DNA of 64,000 nt, taken from Butyricimonas virosa (lineage in GTDB: Bacteria; Bacteroidota; Bacteroidia; Bacteroidales; Marinifilaceae). The notes under the pieces are model-generated. The model saw only the letters and a list, made by a program, of their open reading frames with translations, was not told the origin of the DNA and did no database searches. Each line of letters opens with the position of its first letter. Position 1 is the stretch's first letter. The stretch lies in contig NZ_CP102269.1 in assembly GCF_025148635.1 (NCBI RefSeq), positions 620,001-684,000 of the forward strand. The letters are read 5' to 3'. The position numbers were made by a program, and so were the translations under genes. This document shows, in pieces, positions 44,108 through 53,843 of this stretch.

Positions 44108-45169
44108 ATGGCCCGTTTTCTTAAAGACCGAACGAAATCAAAAGGAGCCGCACCCGGCTCCCTAATCTTCATCGGCAAACAAAAAATGACAAAAAACTCC
44201 ATTCAGGTTATCCAATACACCTCAGAAGGACTCAAAGAGTTCTTTCCCGAAACTCTGGAAAACATAGCTAATATCGTATCCAACGATCACATGACCTGGA
44301 TCAACATATCCGGCTTGCAAAACACTAAACTGATTGCCGATATGGGCAAGGCTTTTGATGTATCTTCTCTATTTCTGGAAGATATTCTAAACACGGACCA
44401 ACGCCCTCGGTTCAGTGAAGAATCCGACCATTTATATATCATTGCTAAATCCTTCTATTTCGGTAAGGAAGACGGTATTGTACACATGGAACAACTCTCT
44501 TTTATTGTCGGCTCTCACTACCTGATCACTATTCAAGAAACAGATACCGATTATTTCAAGGATGTGAAGAAACGCTTATATGACGGCAAAACCCGCATTC
44601 GTTCTTTCGGGACGGATTACCTCTGTTACGCCCTACTGGACACTCTCGTTGACAGCTATATCATTAATCTTGAAATATTAGGCGCAGCCATAGAAGAACG
44701 CGGTAGAACAATTTTAGAAGCTGATGCCAAAGTGGTTGAAGATCTTTACCACTATAAAACAGAACTTTCATATATCCGGAAAAACGTACGTCCATTCAAA
44801 GAAGTCACAACCCGTTTCATTAATTGTGATTCTCCCCTAGTAAACCAAAACACGTACACCTATTTACACGACTTGGATGATCTGGTTGTACAAGCCCAAG
44901 AAGCCATCGAAATATACTACTCCATGGTCTCCGATCAAATAAATCTCTACCAAACTAACATTGGAAACCGACAAAATGATGTCATGAAAGTATTGACCAT
45001 CTTTTCAACCATTTTCATCCCACTTACTTTCATCGCCGGTATCTACGGAATGAACTTCGAATATATCCCAGAACTAAAACACCACTACGCCTACTTTATC
45101 CTTTGGGGCATCATGGTTGTCATCACCATTACCATGCTCCTCTACTTTAAAAGAAAAAAATGGCTTTAA
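44108..45169 (+). CDS. corA: CorA-family divalent cation (Mg2+/Co2+) transporter
   Basis: A 353-residue CorA-type channel. The cytoplasmic N-terminal domain spans about 1-285 (WINISGLQNTKLIADMGKAFDVSSLFLEDILN) with the long stalk helix, followed by two C-terminal membrane helices and the signature YGMN (FIAGIYGMNFEYIPEL), ending in the basic tail KRKKWL. It transports Mg2+ (and Co2+) as a pentamer. It follows the MscS-type gene and is probably co-transcribed with it; a hairpin lies downstream. Confidence 0.95.
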   Translation: MARFLKDRTKSKGAAPGSLIFIGKQKMTKNSIQVIQYTSEGLKEFFPETLENIANIVSNDHMTWINISGLQNTKLIADMGKAFDVSSLFLEDILNTDQRPRFSEESDHLYIIAKSFYFGKEDGIVHMEQLSFIVGSHYLITIQETDTDYFKDVKKRLYDGKTRIRSFGTDYLCYALLDTLVDSYIINLEILGAAIEERGRTILEADAKVVEDLYHYKTELSYIRKNVRPFKEVTTRFINCDSPLVNQNTYTYLHDLDDLVVQAQEAIEIYYSMVSDQINLYQTNIGNRQNDVMKVLTIFSTIFIPLTFIAGIYGMNFEYIPELKHHYAYFILWGIMVVITITMLLYFKRKKWL

Positions 45170-45222
45170 TAATTTTAGACACATCTGTACTGTACAAACA
45201 TTTCGTGATCTTTTCAAAGAAT

Positions 45223-45255
45223 CCTGCCATTGATGTGGCATTCATCAATGACAGG
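45223..45255. terminator. Terminator-like hairpin between convergent genes
   Basis: A 13-bp stem with one mismatch (45223-45235 with 45243-45255) and a 7-nt loop lies between corA (+) and the lipocalin-like gene (-). There is no strong T-run on either side, so it may be a weak or Rho-assisted terminator for both. Confidence 0.55.
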
Positions 45256-45297
45256 TAACTTATATTACTTTGAGTTATATCAAACTCACATTAAATA

Positions 45298-45714
45298 CTA
45301 CTCATGTGACATCGTATCTACACGAACTCGCTCTTTGATAATCTTTGCGTTCAAATAAAGAAAAACAAGGCGGGGATTGGCTTCATGAGCCACAACACAC
45401 AACGTATCAGCATTCAGTAGATCAATCTTTTCCTTGGTCTCGTAAACTTCTTTTTTCCCATCCTCCTCAAGGCTAAAACCTTTTATCAACAAATAACCCT
45501 CTTGAATACTCCATGTTTTCAAATCCAACGAGGGAATATTGATCGCTTCACATACTCCTCCTTTTTTAAAATGAAAACCTTTTAACTCTCCCGTTGACTC
45601 GTAAGTGTAAGGATTACACCATTCCCCGATAATTTTCTTTTCCATCCCTTTTTGAGGATCGCTGGCACAAGCCAAACACAACAAAATCAATCCGATACAA
45701 AATAAATGTTTCAT
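45298..45714 (-). CDS. Small lipocalin-like lipoprotein
   Basis: A 138-residue lipoprotein (lipobox LACA, Cys16). After the signal it reads KKIIGEWCNPYTYESTGELKGFHFKKGG, the pattern of Bacteroidota lipocalin-like small beta-barrel lipoproteins (Lipocalin_3 type). Function unknown; such proteins may bind hydrophobic ligands. It is the last gene of locus E, 32 bases after the S9 peptidase gene, and probably belongs to its transcript. Confidence 0.78.
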   Translation of the reverse strand: MKHLFCIGLILLCLACASDPQKGMEKKIIGEWCNPYTYESTGELKGFHFKKGGVCEAINIPSLDLKTWSIQEGYLLIKGFSLEEDGKKEVYETKEKIDLLNADTLCVVAHEANPRLVFLYLNAKIIKERVRVDTMSHE

Positions 45715-45746
45715 ACTATCTTAAATTAAAATTACTATTTCAAAAA

Positions 45747-48437
45747 TTATTTCACCAAATCATACTTTTGATCAATCCCACGCTCATTAGCGTGAATCCC
45801 TTCCCTCATCCATCGGGGCTCGGGAGTGCCTTTCAAATAATGATCAAAAAATTGTTGCAGACGAAGCGTCCAATCTATCTCTGCCGCCCTGTTGTACAAG
45901 AAATGACGTTCCCCCTTATAATTCAACAACCAAGCAGGTTTCTGCAAACGTCGCATGGCAAGAAATAAATTCAATCCCTCTGCATAAGGAACAGCCTCAT
46001 CCCTATCACAATGGAATATCAATAATGGAGTCTCTATCTTATCTGCATTCAAGATTGGCGAGTGACGAAGATACATCTCTTTATCCTCCCACAAAGATTT
46101 GCCCAAACGACTCTGCGTTTCTTCATACATGAACATTCGAGGCATTCCACTTCCCGTACGAATCCCCGTATAGGCAGAAACCATGTTGGACACGGCCGCT
46201 CCCGGACTGGCACAGGCAAACATATTCGTACGAGTCACTAAATAAGCCACCTGATATCCGGACCAACTATGTCCTTGTATCCCAATTCGCTCTTTATCCG
46301 CTATTCCCCGGTCGATAAGCATCCGAGTACCACTAACGACAGCACTATAACTGCTCTCTCCTGGAGCGCCCACGGTAAAATGAATGTCCGGCATAAACAC
46401 TACATAACCATTGCTCACGTAAGAAACCACGTTAAGCATACCACTACACCAAAACGGTACGATGTAGTCATGTAACGTCTCCGTATGTGTTTCATAAAAA
46501 TTCACGATAACCGGGTAACGTTTTGAAGAATCGTAACCATCCGGCAAATACAGTAATCCTCGATTTCTTTTTCCTTCGAAGTTCGTCCACTCGACCAACT
46601 TCACCGATCCCCAAAGGTAATTTTTTTGCTGTGGATTAGTATTCGTTATCTTTACCGGTCGGGTAAATGCCAAATCACTCCACCACAAATCCCGGAATTC
46701 CGTGTAACTTTGCCGAGTAAATATGCAGTATTTCTGATCTACCGATTTTTGATTTACCGTGACAGAATAAGGACCTTCCATTAATTTTTTCAATTTACCA
46801 TTAGCCTGAAAACGATAAATTCCCTCATCCCGATTCTCCAGATTCACGGAAGTCATTAAAAATCCATTTTCAAAATCAATAATTTTATCTCCATAATCAT
46901 CTTTTAACCAACGGAATTGTCGATTTGTAGTTCTTCCATAACCGTCAGTTAAAGAATAAATAGTTTTTTTCCCCGTCAAGTCTATCACCCACATATCATA
47001 ACGGTCATATAGCACAACCCGATCACCATCTTTTGACCATCCCGCAATACCGTATGCTTCTGCCGGTTTCGGCAAATCATGCAGTTCATTGTAAACGGGA
47101 TAACCTATCTCTTTCGAAATATTTACCCGTTGACAAGTCTTTGGATCAATTTTATACCAAACCTTTTCCAAAGCATTATACCATAACGCATATTTGCCGT
47201 TCGGGCTCCATTCCGGTTCCGTGTAGGAATTTCGTTCAAAAAGAATCGTTTTTCCAGTATTTAAGTTAATCAGGTAAATATCCGCATTAATATCATTTTT
47301 CCAGTCTGAAAAACGTCTATAAGGCGTCTTATCTAAAGCAAAAGCATAATCATACTTATTTCCATCCGGCACGATCAATTTCTCCATATTTTGAGTTGTC
47401 ACCCGGCAACAAACTTTTGTATCCAAATTATAGGCGAGTTTCACGTTACTGGACCTATGATTTCCTTCTCTCTGCTGTAAAGAGGAAATTTCATCATTCC
47501 ACGTCCATAATTCCAACTCGAAACGGGTATCCTTCTTTTTCCGCTTTTTCTCCGGCACCGGAAGAATCGTGTCCCCATCCAATATAACACGTTTTCCATC
47601 ATTGGATAAACGATAAGCTCTACTCCGCCAAACATAGTTTTCCGGGAATTGCACATCATCCCAATCCACCAGCAACCGACACTTCCCTTGTGGAAGAGAA
47701 AAAGAATAAAAGAGATCAGGATTATTCATTTTGGATGAATCCGTGGCCACCGTGAAAGTTCCACCCAACTGATTGTGTGCTAATGAATAATCTTTTAACA
47801 AAAGTTCCTTGTCGGAAAAAATAACAACAGGCTTTCCCTTCAAGGGACTATAGCACAAAGATTTATACTCTCCATGATTTTTGATATAAACAATAGCTTT
47901 ATGCCCCTTCAACAATGTGCAATTTTCCACACTATCCATCACGATGGAGTCGCAACTCCCGATATTTTTAATGACAAATCGCCTGTATCGCGGAGATTTT
48001 TTATCTATCGGGTAAGAATACGTGATTAATTCCGAAGTATTATATTCATTGAAATCATACTCCTTATCCCAATATATCTTTTTCATATCCCGCAAACGCA
48101 ACAAAAAGGTCGAATCGCAAGCACAAGTATCCGCCTCTGGAGCCGTTACCGTATAACGTAACCATTTCCCGTTCGCAAAAAATGAAGGTCTAACCACATT
48201 TTTCAATTCCTCCTTGATATTTTTCTCCGGATTATATAGATAAGTTACCCGGGGTAATGTATCATATTTTGAATCAATATGCACAAAATGATAAGTTACC
48301 CATTTCCCATCTTCAGAGATATTGGGAGCATCCACCCTTCGCCATAATTTATATGACGCTGTATCCAAAGCTTTTTTTTGAGACCATCCAATGTTACCGG
48401 AGAGAATCAACAAAAAAATTATTACGAATTTCATCAT
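45747..48437 (-). CDS. S9-family (prolyl oligopeptidase type) serine peptidase
   Basis: An 896-residue secreted peptidase (signal peptide to about GWSQ) with an N-terminal beta-propeller-like region (WD-type strands such as EWSPNGKYALWYN) and a C-terminal alpha/beta hydrolase. Catalytic Ser lies in GIQGHSWSGYQ, Asp in HCDRDEAVPY, and His in GERHFLYN. It belongs to the dipeptidyl-peptidase/oligopeptidase clan but is longer and clearly different from the three tandem S9 genes at 53.8-60.8 kb. The 118-bp gap upstream holds a large inverted repeat with a T-run, so its expression may be partly separate from the rest of locus E. Confidence 0.92.
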   Translation of the reverse strand: MMKFVIIFLLILSGNIGWSQKKALDTASYKLWRRVDAPNISEDGKWVTYHFVHIDSKYDTLPRVTYLYNPEKNIKEELKNVVRPSFFANGKWLRYTVTAPEADTCACDSTFLLRLRDMKKIYWDKEYDFNEYNTSELITYSYPIDKKSPRYRRFVIKNIGSCDSIVMDSVENCTLLKGHKAIVYIKNHGEYKSLCYSPLKGKPVVIFSDKELLLKDYSLAHNQLGGTFTVATDSSKMNNPDLFYSFSLPQGKCRLLVDWDDVQFPENYVWRSRAYRLSNDGKRVILDGDTILPVPEKKRKKKDTRFELELWTWNDEISSLQQREGNHRSSNVKLAYNLDTKVCCRVTTQNMEKLIVPDGNKYDYAFALDKTPYRRFSDWKNDINADIYLINLNTGKTILFERNSYTEPEWSPNGKYALWYNALEKVWYKIDPKTCQRVNISKEIGYPVYNELHDLPKPAEAYGIAGWSKDGDRVVLYDRYDMWVIDLTGKKTIYSLTDGYGRTTNRQFRWLKDDYGDKIIDFENGFLMTSVNLENRDEGIYRFQANGKLKKLMEGPYSVTVNQKSVDQKYCIFTRQSYTEFRDLWWSDLAFTRPVKITNTNPQQKNYLWGSVKLVEWTNFEGKRNRGLLYLPDGYDSSKRYPVIVNFYETHTETLHDYIVPFWCSGMLNVVSYVSNGYVVFMPDIHFTVGAPGESSYSAVVSGTRMLIDRGIADKERIGIQGHSWSGYQVAYLVTRTNMFACASPGAAVSNMVSAYTGIRTGSGMPRMFMYEETQSRLGKSLWEDKEMYLRHSPILNADKIETPLLIFHCDRDEAVPYAEGLNLFLAMRRLQKPAWLLNYKGERHFLYNRAAEIDWTLRLQQFFDHYLKGTPEPRWMREGIHANERGIDQKYDLVK

Positions 48438-48464
48438 ATTCTATTTCATTAAAAAAAGAAAGAT

Positions 48465-48536
48465 TGTCTTCCAATACCTGGATGTAAATTTCTGGTTCTT
48501 AAATTCAGAATACCGCACCAGAATATTTGGAAGACA
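48465..48536 (-). terminator. Two-tier inverted repeat with T-run between locus E genes
   Basis: A 10-bp outer stem (TGTCTTCCAA 48465-48474 with TTGGAAGACA 48527-48536) encloses a 6-bp inner stem (TCTGGT 48491-48496 with ACCAGA 48517-48522). On the minus strand it is followed by TTTCTTTTTTT. It looks like an attenuator or terminator between the zinc-less metallopeptidase homologue and the last S9 peptidase, or a structured leader of the latter. Confidence 0.6.
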
Positions 48537-48555
48537 TCTTCCGCTTATTGATGTT

Positions 48556-51138
48556 CTATTTTTTCTCTAATGCCTTTTTGATCCGATACAACATAAACTC
48601 ATAATGTAGTTTCGTTTCACCTGTACTACTTATCACCGCCCGCTGAATCATATCTCGTGTTTTCAGTAACAGATCCAAATAAACATGAGCTATTGGTCCA
48701 TTGGAAGCTTCAAAATAAGGGATCGAATTGTATCCCGCAACCTCATCCCGCAACTCATAATTCATACTCTGTCGTATTCCTTGCTGTATCCGGTTTACAA
48801 GCTTTAACTCTTCCGGATTTAAAGAACGGAATCCATTTTCCATATTAGGGGAAAATACCGTTACCGGAGCATCAACACAAGAAGTTGCAATGATACTAGC
48901 CAAGAATATTTGTTCCATGTCCATATCATGCTTTGTCAAAGGTTTATTCTGCATCGTATTTTTCCAAATATGATTATATATGTCAAGAACAAACTCCTCG
49001 GGCGTATATTCGCCTCCCGATTTCTGTGCAGCAATACTCACGTAATGTAAACGGGACATAATCTCTCCGAAAAGACTTTCCCTTATCTTGGTAGAAGGCA
49101 AATCCATAATCTGCAATTGACGCAAAACATCTTTATTATCCAGCCAATCAAGATCTTTACATGAATTTAACAGATAGATAAGCATACGACGCTGCGTTTC
49201 TTTAGGAACTACTTTATAGCTGGGCATTTGCTCATCATATAACTCAATTCCACCTAAATAAGCAACTATCGGAACGAACTCTCCTTTAAAACCCTCGGTC
49301 AATTCCATATAACATAAACGACGAGCACTTAGATCCATGTCATCTTCTTTATACCATTCAAAAAAATTATTAATCGCTATTTTCAAATTGCGAATAATAT
49401 ATTCTCTCGCTTTCACCGGATCATCTCCTAGATCTTTACGACTAACACGAGGATCAAATTTCGCCCAGTTATCCGGAGTCTGCATGTATAAACAATACGG
49501 CTTATCCTGCATTTCTTTTATCCATTGTCCAAGCACAGCTTTTTCTTCCCGAAAATGTTTGACTTCCATTATCGGCTTGTACAGGTATTTAATCACTTCA
49601 TAATCATAAGGACCCAAATTTTGTTGAACCAGAACAACACCTTTCTTAACATCCTCTGGCTGGGCTATTTTATTACAAGTGAAATCATCCATAACAGATG
49701 CAACAACACCATATTTTCTTGTAAAGGAAGCTGAACGTAACGAATCAACCGGATATACAGAAGATGCAGCATAATTATCCGTCAAACCCAAACAACGACC
49801 AATAGCCTGCATCATTTTCGCCTTGAACATTTCACCAAACTGCTCCTCTGATAAACGGGCCTTACGCACGGAAGGATCAACTGCCATCGTCTCTTCAGTA
49901 CGAGATGTGTAGAAATAAGAAGCCACGTTAGCGGGCAAATATACAGAAGCATTCAGAATCTCGCCGGTACGAGGATCGGTATGCATGGAATATTGCGGAT
50001 AATACATCCACGACGGAGCATAACGAATCACCGAATTGTGAATATCTCCGGCATCGAAAGAGGAATCTTTCGGGAACAACTCAGTCCGTACCACATTCCG
50101 AAGACCTATTTTCTCAAATGCAGCATTCCAAGCCTCTGCCCCGGCCTTTACGTACTTAATCCATGAATCAGGCATTAACGTATCGATATAAAACACGATT
50201 GGCTTTTTCACATCCACCATCTCACCCTGTTTATAACGGATTTCATCAACGGGTTCAATCCGCCAACGCTTGGTAATATAATAAGTTTTTATACCCTGGC
50301 ACACATCTGGCAATTCTGTTTGTATAATGGCATTTACTCCGATTCGAGAATCTGCCAGACGAGGTCTCATCGGATCCTCAGGCAATAACATGAGAATTTT
50401 ATTCACAGTCACAGAAACCGGAACATCTTTTGCCTGCATGAAAGAACCGAGCACTAATCGGTCAACGTTAAAACCTAAATTACAACGCACGCTCATACTG
50501 TTATCGTTCCCACATATTCCCAATAATTCGGAACGCTGGGATTGAAACTTATGGATACGTTGTACAAAACCGTAAAGCGAATTTCCGGCATAACTGGGAA
50601 AAGGATTCGTCAACCTGGAACTTTCCAGGAAAAGTTCTGTCATATCGACAACCACAGCCTTTTTATCCGGAGTGTAAGCTAATATTTTGTAACTCTGAAA
50701 AATCCCTGGGGTATTGGAACGTTCAATTATCTGATCTGCATTCTTACCCATCCCTGTATTCTTCACACCATACCGTCGTACCAACCGGGCTTGTAACATA
50801 GAATCCTGCAGTGTAAAACGGAACTGATTCACGCGTCCCGCAAACTGCCCGACAACGCCTTCCCCGTTATCACTAATATCCTCAATCGAAGAGGTTAAAG
50901 CTAAATCTCTGTTTAATAATTCTATTGGAAATTCTGCATACACTTTCCCGGCCATCAGATGCATTTTCATCAACCCATTTACTGTGAATGCTTTTTTTCC
51001 TTTAAACAATTTATCATAAGGCGTTTGAACCTCTCTCTTAATCGCCTTTTTTACTTCCTTCTTCTTTTTAGCTTCGGCATTTCCACACAACCCACACAGA
51101 AAGAAAGAGAGGAATATAGCATATATTATTTCTTTCAT
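48556..51138 (-). CDS. DUF5118/DUF5117/DUF4953 metallopeptidase homologue, zinc site lost
   Basis: An 860-residue secreted protein (start ATG 51138, MKEIIYAIFLSFFLCGLCGNAEA, with AGGAAA just upstream; the frame is open five codons more). DUF5118 (about 40-85), DUF5117 (about 95-290) and DUF4953 (from about 310) follow in the normal order, and length matches the paralogue upstream. In the place of HEVGHxxxxxH, this protein has QAIGRCLGLTD (about residues 444-454), so all zinc histidines and the catalytic glutamate are gone, and the Met-turn reads SVMDDF. The rest of the fold is well kept (HTDPRTGEILNASVYLP; PVDSLRSASFTRKYG). Predicted non-catalytic. Confidence 0.93.
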   Translation of the reverse strand: MKEIIYAIFLSFFLCGLCGNAEAKKKKEVKKAIKREVQTPYDKLFKGKKAFTVNGLMKMHLMAGKVYAEFPIELLNRDLALTSSIEDISDNGEGVVGQFAGRVNQFRFTLQDSMLQARLVRRYGVKNTGMGKNADQIIERSNTPGIFQSYKILAYTPDKKAVVVDMTELFLESSRLTNPFPSYAGNSLYGFVQRIHKFQSQRSELLGICGNDNSMSVRCNLGFNVDRLVLGSFMQAKDVPVSVTVNKILMLLPEDPMRPRLADSRIGVNAIIQTELPDVCQGIKTYYITKRWRIEPVDEIRYKQGEMVDVKKPIVFYIDTLMPDSWIKYVKAGAEAWNAAFEKIGLRNVVRTELFPKDSSFDAGDIHNSVIRYAPSWMYYPQYSMHTDPRTGEILNASVYLPANVASYFYTSRTEETMAVDPSVRKARLSEEQFGEMFKAKMMQAIGRCLGLTDNYAASSVYPVDSLRSASFTRKYGVVASVMDDFTCNKIAQPEDVKKGVVLVQQNLGPYDYEVIKYLYKPIMEVKHFREEKAVLGQWIKEMQDKPYCLYMQTPDNWAKFDPRVSRKDLGDDPVKAREYIIRNLKIAINNFFEWYKEDDMDLSARRLCYMELTEGFKGEFVPIVAYLGGIELYDEQMPSYKVVPKETQRRMLIYLLNSCKDLDWLDNKDVLRQLQIMDLPSTKIRESLFGEIMSRLHYVSIAAQKSGGEYTPEEFVLDIYNHIWKNTMQNKPLTKHDMDMEQIFLASIIATSCVDAPVTVFSPNMENGFRSLNPEELKLVNRIQQGIRQSMNYELRDEVAGYNSIPYFEASNGPIAHVYLDLLLKTRDMIQRAVISSTGETKLHYEFMLYRIKKALEKK

Positions 51139-51162
51139 CGTATTTCCTATCATCTTAATAAA

Positions 51163-53803
51163 TTACTTCAATGCCTTCTCGATCTTATAAATCAATAACT
51201 TATAATGTTGTTTCGTATCCGTTGAACCCGTATTTACTTTACTCTTCAATAAAGACAAGGTCTTTTTCAGCACATCGAAATAAATATGACCCGTTGGAAT
51301 ATAAGGAGCAGTTACGCCTACATAAGAATCGAATCCCATTCTTTCTGCCTGTCGTAATAAATCCTCAGACTCGAACGGAACCAATCGCTCCAAGTTGGAA
51401 TAAATTCCGGCAAATTCCTCTGATATTAAGCCATAAGCAGCCCGGCTCTGCTCCTTCATTACCTCAGGTATTCGAATCATATTTCCAGCCAAAGCGAAAG
51501 GGGTTCCTTTCTGCTCTGAAACAACACCAGCCTGATCCATAATAGTTGTCAACAAATTGATTTGCATTAATTTCTCGATAGAAGTTAATGTTTTTCCTTG
51601 CTGGGTAGGGGCCCACACATAATCGTAAATATCTTTCATATAATCCTCGGCAGTATAAACATCCTCTCCTAACGACTTGCTGGCACAGATCATTACATTA
51701 CCAATTTGTTTGATCATCGCGAAAAAAATTTCATCCTGCAAATAAGATGCAATATTTCCTCGCAAAGGATAGCCTTCCTGCATTTCTTTTGCATCCAACC
51801 AATCCATATCTTTCATCTGATCCAACAAGAATTTCACGGCTCGCCGTTGATCTTTTCTCGGAACAACCGTGTAGCTCGGAAGAACATCCCCATCATACCG
51901 TTCATTCATATAAATACCACCGATGTTCATCAGTACATTATTTAAATAACGGAAATACTGATATATAACCTCATTATACATATTTAGGCGGAAGCGATAG
52001 TCAGGATCATCTTTTCCCACCCAACCGTTCAAGTTTGCTAAAATAATTTTCAAATTTTTGATACCATAAACCCCAGCTTTCATGGCATCGTCTCCCAAAT
52101 CTTCCTCTACGGAACTCGGATCAAGACGTGTTCTGAACTGTTGTTTACCGTAACGATAAGCCAAATTACCAGACTTCTCCGAAATCCATTTAGATAATGT
52201 GGGCACCTCATCTTCCGGAGTTTTAGCATCCAACAAAGGACGATATAACCAACTAATTGAAAACATATCATACAACCCAAGTTCCGGGGGGGGTCAACCG
52301 AACCCCTTTCTCTTTATCCCCGGGTTGTGCCACATAATTATTCCGAGCATAATCCATAATGGAATAAGTCGTACCGTACTTTTGCGTAAAAGATGGAGAA
52401 CGCAACGAATCGACAGGAATAGCTGCTGAAGCAGACATATTATGCATCAATGCTAAACAATGTCCCACTTCGTGAGAAACTACATAACGGATACAATCCC
52501 CGATAATCTCATCATCTAATACCACTTTCCTCACATCCGAATCGACAGCTGCCGTGTGCAGGAATCTCCAATCCTGCACCAATTTAATCACGTTATGATA
52601 CACGTACACCGAAGCATTGATAATCTCTCCCGTACGAGGGTCTGTCCACGAGGGTCCCATGGCATTAGCAACAGAAGAAGGGGAATAACGAATACAGGAA
52701 TATTTCAAATTATCCGGATCAAATTCAGGATCATTCGTCGGAAAATCTTTAGCTATAATTGCATTTTTAAAACCTATATTCTCGAAAGCCTTCTGCCAAA
52801 CTTCTACCGCATACTTCATGTACGGTTTCCACATCTCGGGAAATGCATTATCTATATAGAACACGATCGGTTTCTTCGGTTCAACTAACTCTCCTCGACG
52901 ATAAGCCGCCTCATCCTTAGGTTCCAATCTCCAACGATTTGCATAGTATAATGGTTTCATACCATTTCCCTCGTTACTGAATTCTGAATACCCTTGCCAA
53001 AAAATATTAATACGAGGATCAGCCAGACGCGGACGCATCGGTTCTTCCGGCAACAATAAGAAAGTACGTGTCATCACGGCAGTAAAAGGTTCTTTGTACC
53101 AGTAATATGAACGTTTATCCCGCAGACTAACCGAATATGTCAAAGAAGATTGCACGCTCACGTTATCATCAAATGCTTTTATTTTAGCAATTTGTGAGTT
53201 ATTCCTTTTAAACTCTTTTTCTATCCAAGCTCCACTCCAAGTAACCGGAGCGTAGGCAGAAAAAGGATTCAACTGCTCATTATCACTCAATAAAAAATTA
53301 GTCATATCAATCACAACAGCCGTACTATCGGGACTATAAGCTTTAATCGCCAGATTCTCGATAATAGCAGGCATCATACTTGTCTTTATACGCTCCTGCA
53401 AGTTTCTATCTTTGGACATGTAAGCACAAGTCACCTGCCGCAAATTTATCGTTGAATCCGTACGAGTAAACATGACATGCATCGGTTCATGTGGTTTTTC
53501 TCCCACATTGGCAAAACCATTATTCGTAATTTCAGTCACCGTGGAACCAATAAGCATGTCTTTCCCCAACAAACTTAAAGGCAATTCAAAATAGATTTTA
53601 TTATCCATTTTATGCAAGATTATCAACCCCTTGACTGTTTCACATTTTTTCCCCTTAAAAAATTTTTCATAAGGAGTCTCTTTTTTCACTTCGACCTTTT
53701 CCTCCTTTTTTCCTTTCTTTTTCCAAATTATAGCCGCAGAAGAGGCTGCAACTTCTTGCACGAACAAAAAGCTCATGAAAATAATGACTAATTTTAGTCT
53801 CAT
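51163..53803 (-). pseudogene. DUF5118/DUF5117/DUF4953 zinc metallopeptidase, frame broken in a C8 tract
   Basis: Two open frames meet here: 52268-53803 (511 codons) ends KGVRLTPPGTWVV-stop, and 51163-52275 continues the same fold in another frame. At the join the minus strand has eight C (52286-52293). With seven C the reading becomes KGVRLTPPELGLYDMFSISW, which lines up with VLVQQNLGPYDYEVIKY of the neighbouring paralogue; the joined protein is 879 residues against 865 there. The N-terminal part has a signal peptide, DUF5118, DUF5117 and an intact zinc site HEVGHCLALMH (residues 444-454) with Met-turn SIMDY. So this is a full secreted metallopeptidase switched off by +1 base, through mutation, phase variation or a sequencing error. 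As sequenced, the truncated product keeps the HExxH but lacks the C-terminal 370 residues. Confidence 0.9.
52286..52293. repeat. G8/C8 homopolymer at the frameshift
   Basis: Eight consecutive G on the plus strand (C on the coding strand) exactly where the metallopeptidase frame breaks. Seven would restore the frame. Confidence 0.92.
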
Positions 53804-53843
53804 AATAAAAAATTTAGTATTTTACCGTTTATACAATACAAGT

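Noticed and set aside
52268..52275. Overlap of the two metallopeptidase frames read as two separate genes
   Set aside because: The downstream frame starts in mid-domain with a TTG and has no signal peptide; removing one C joins both into a protein matching the adjacent paralogue.
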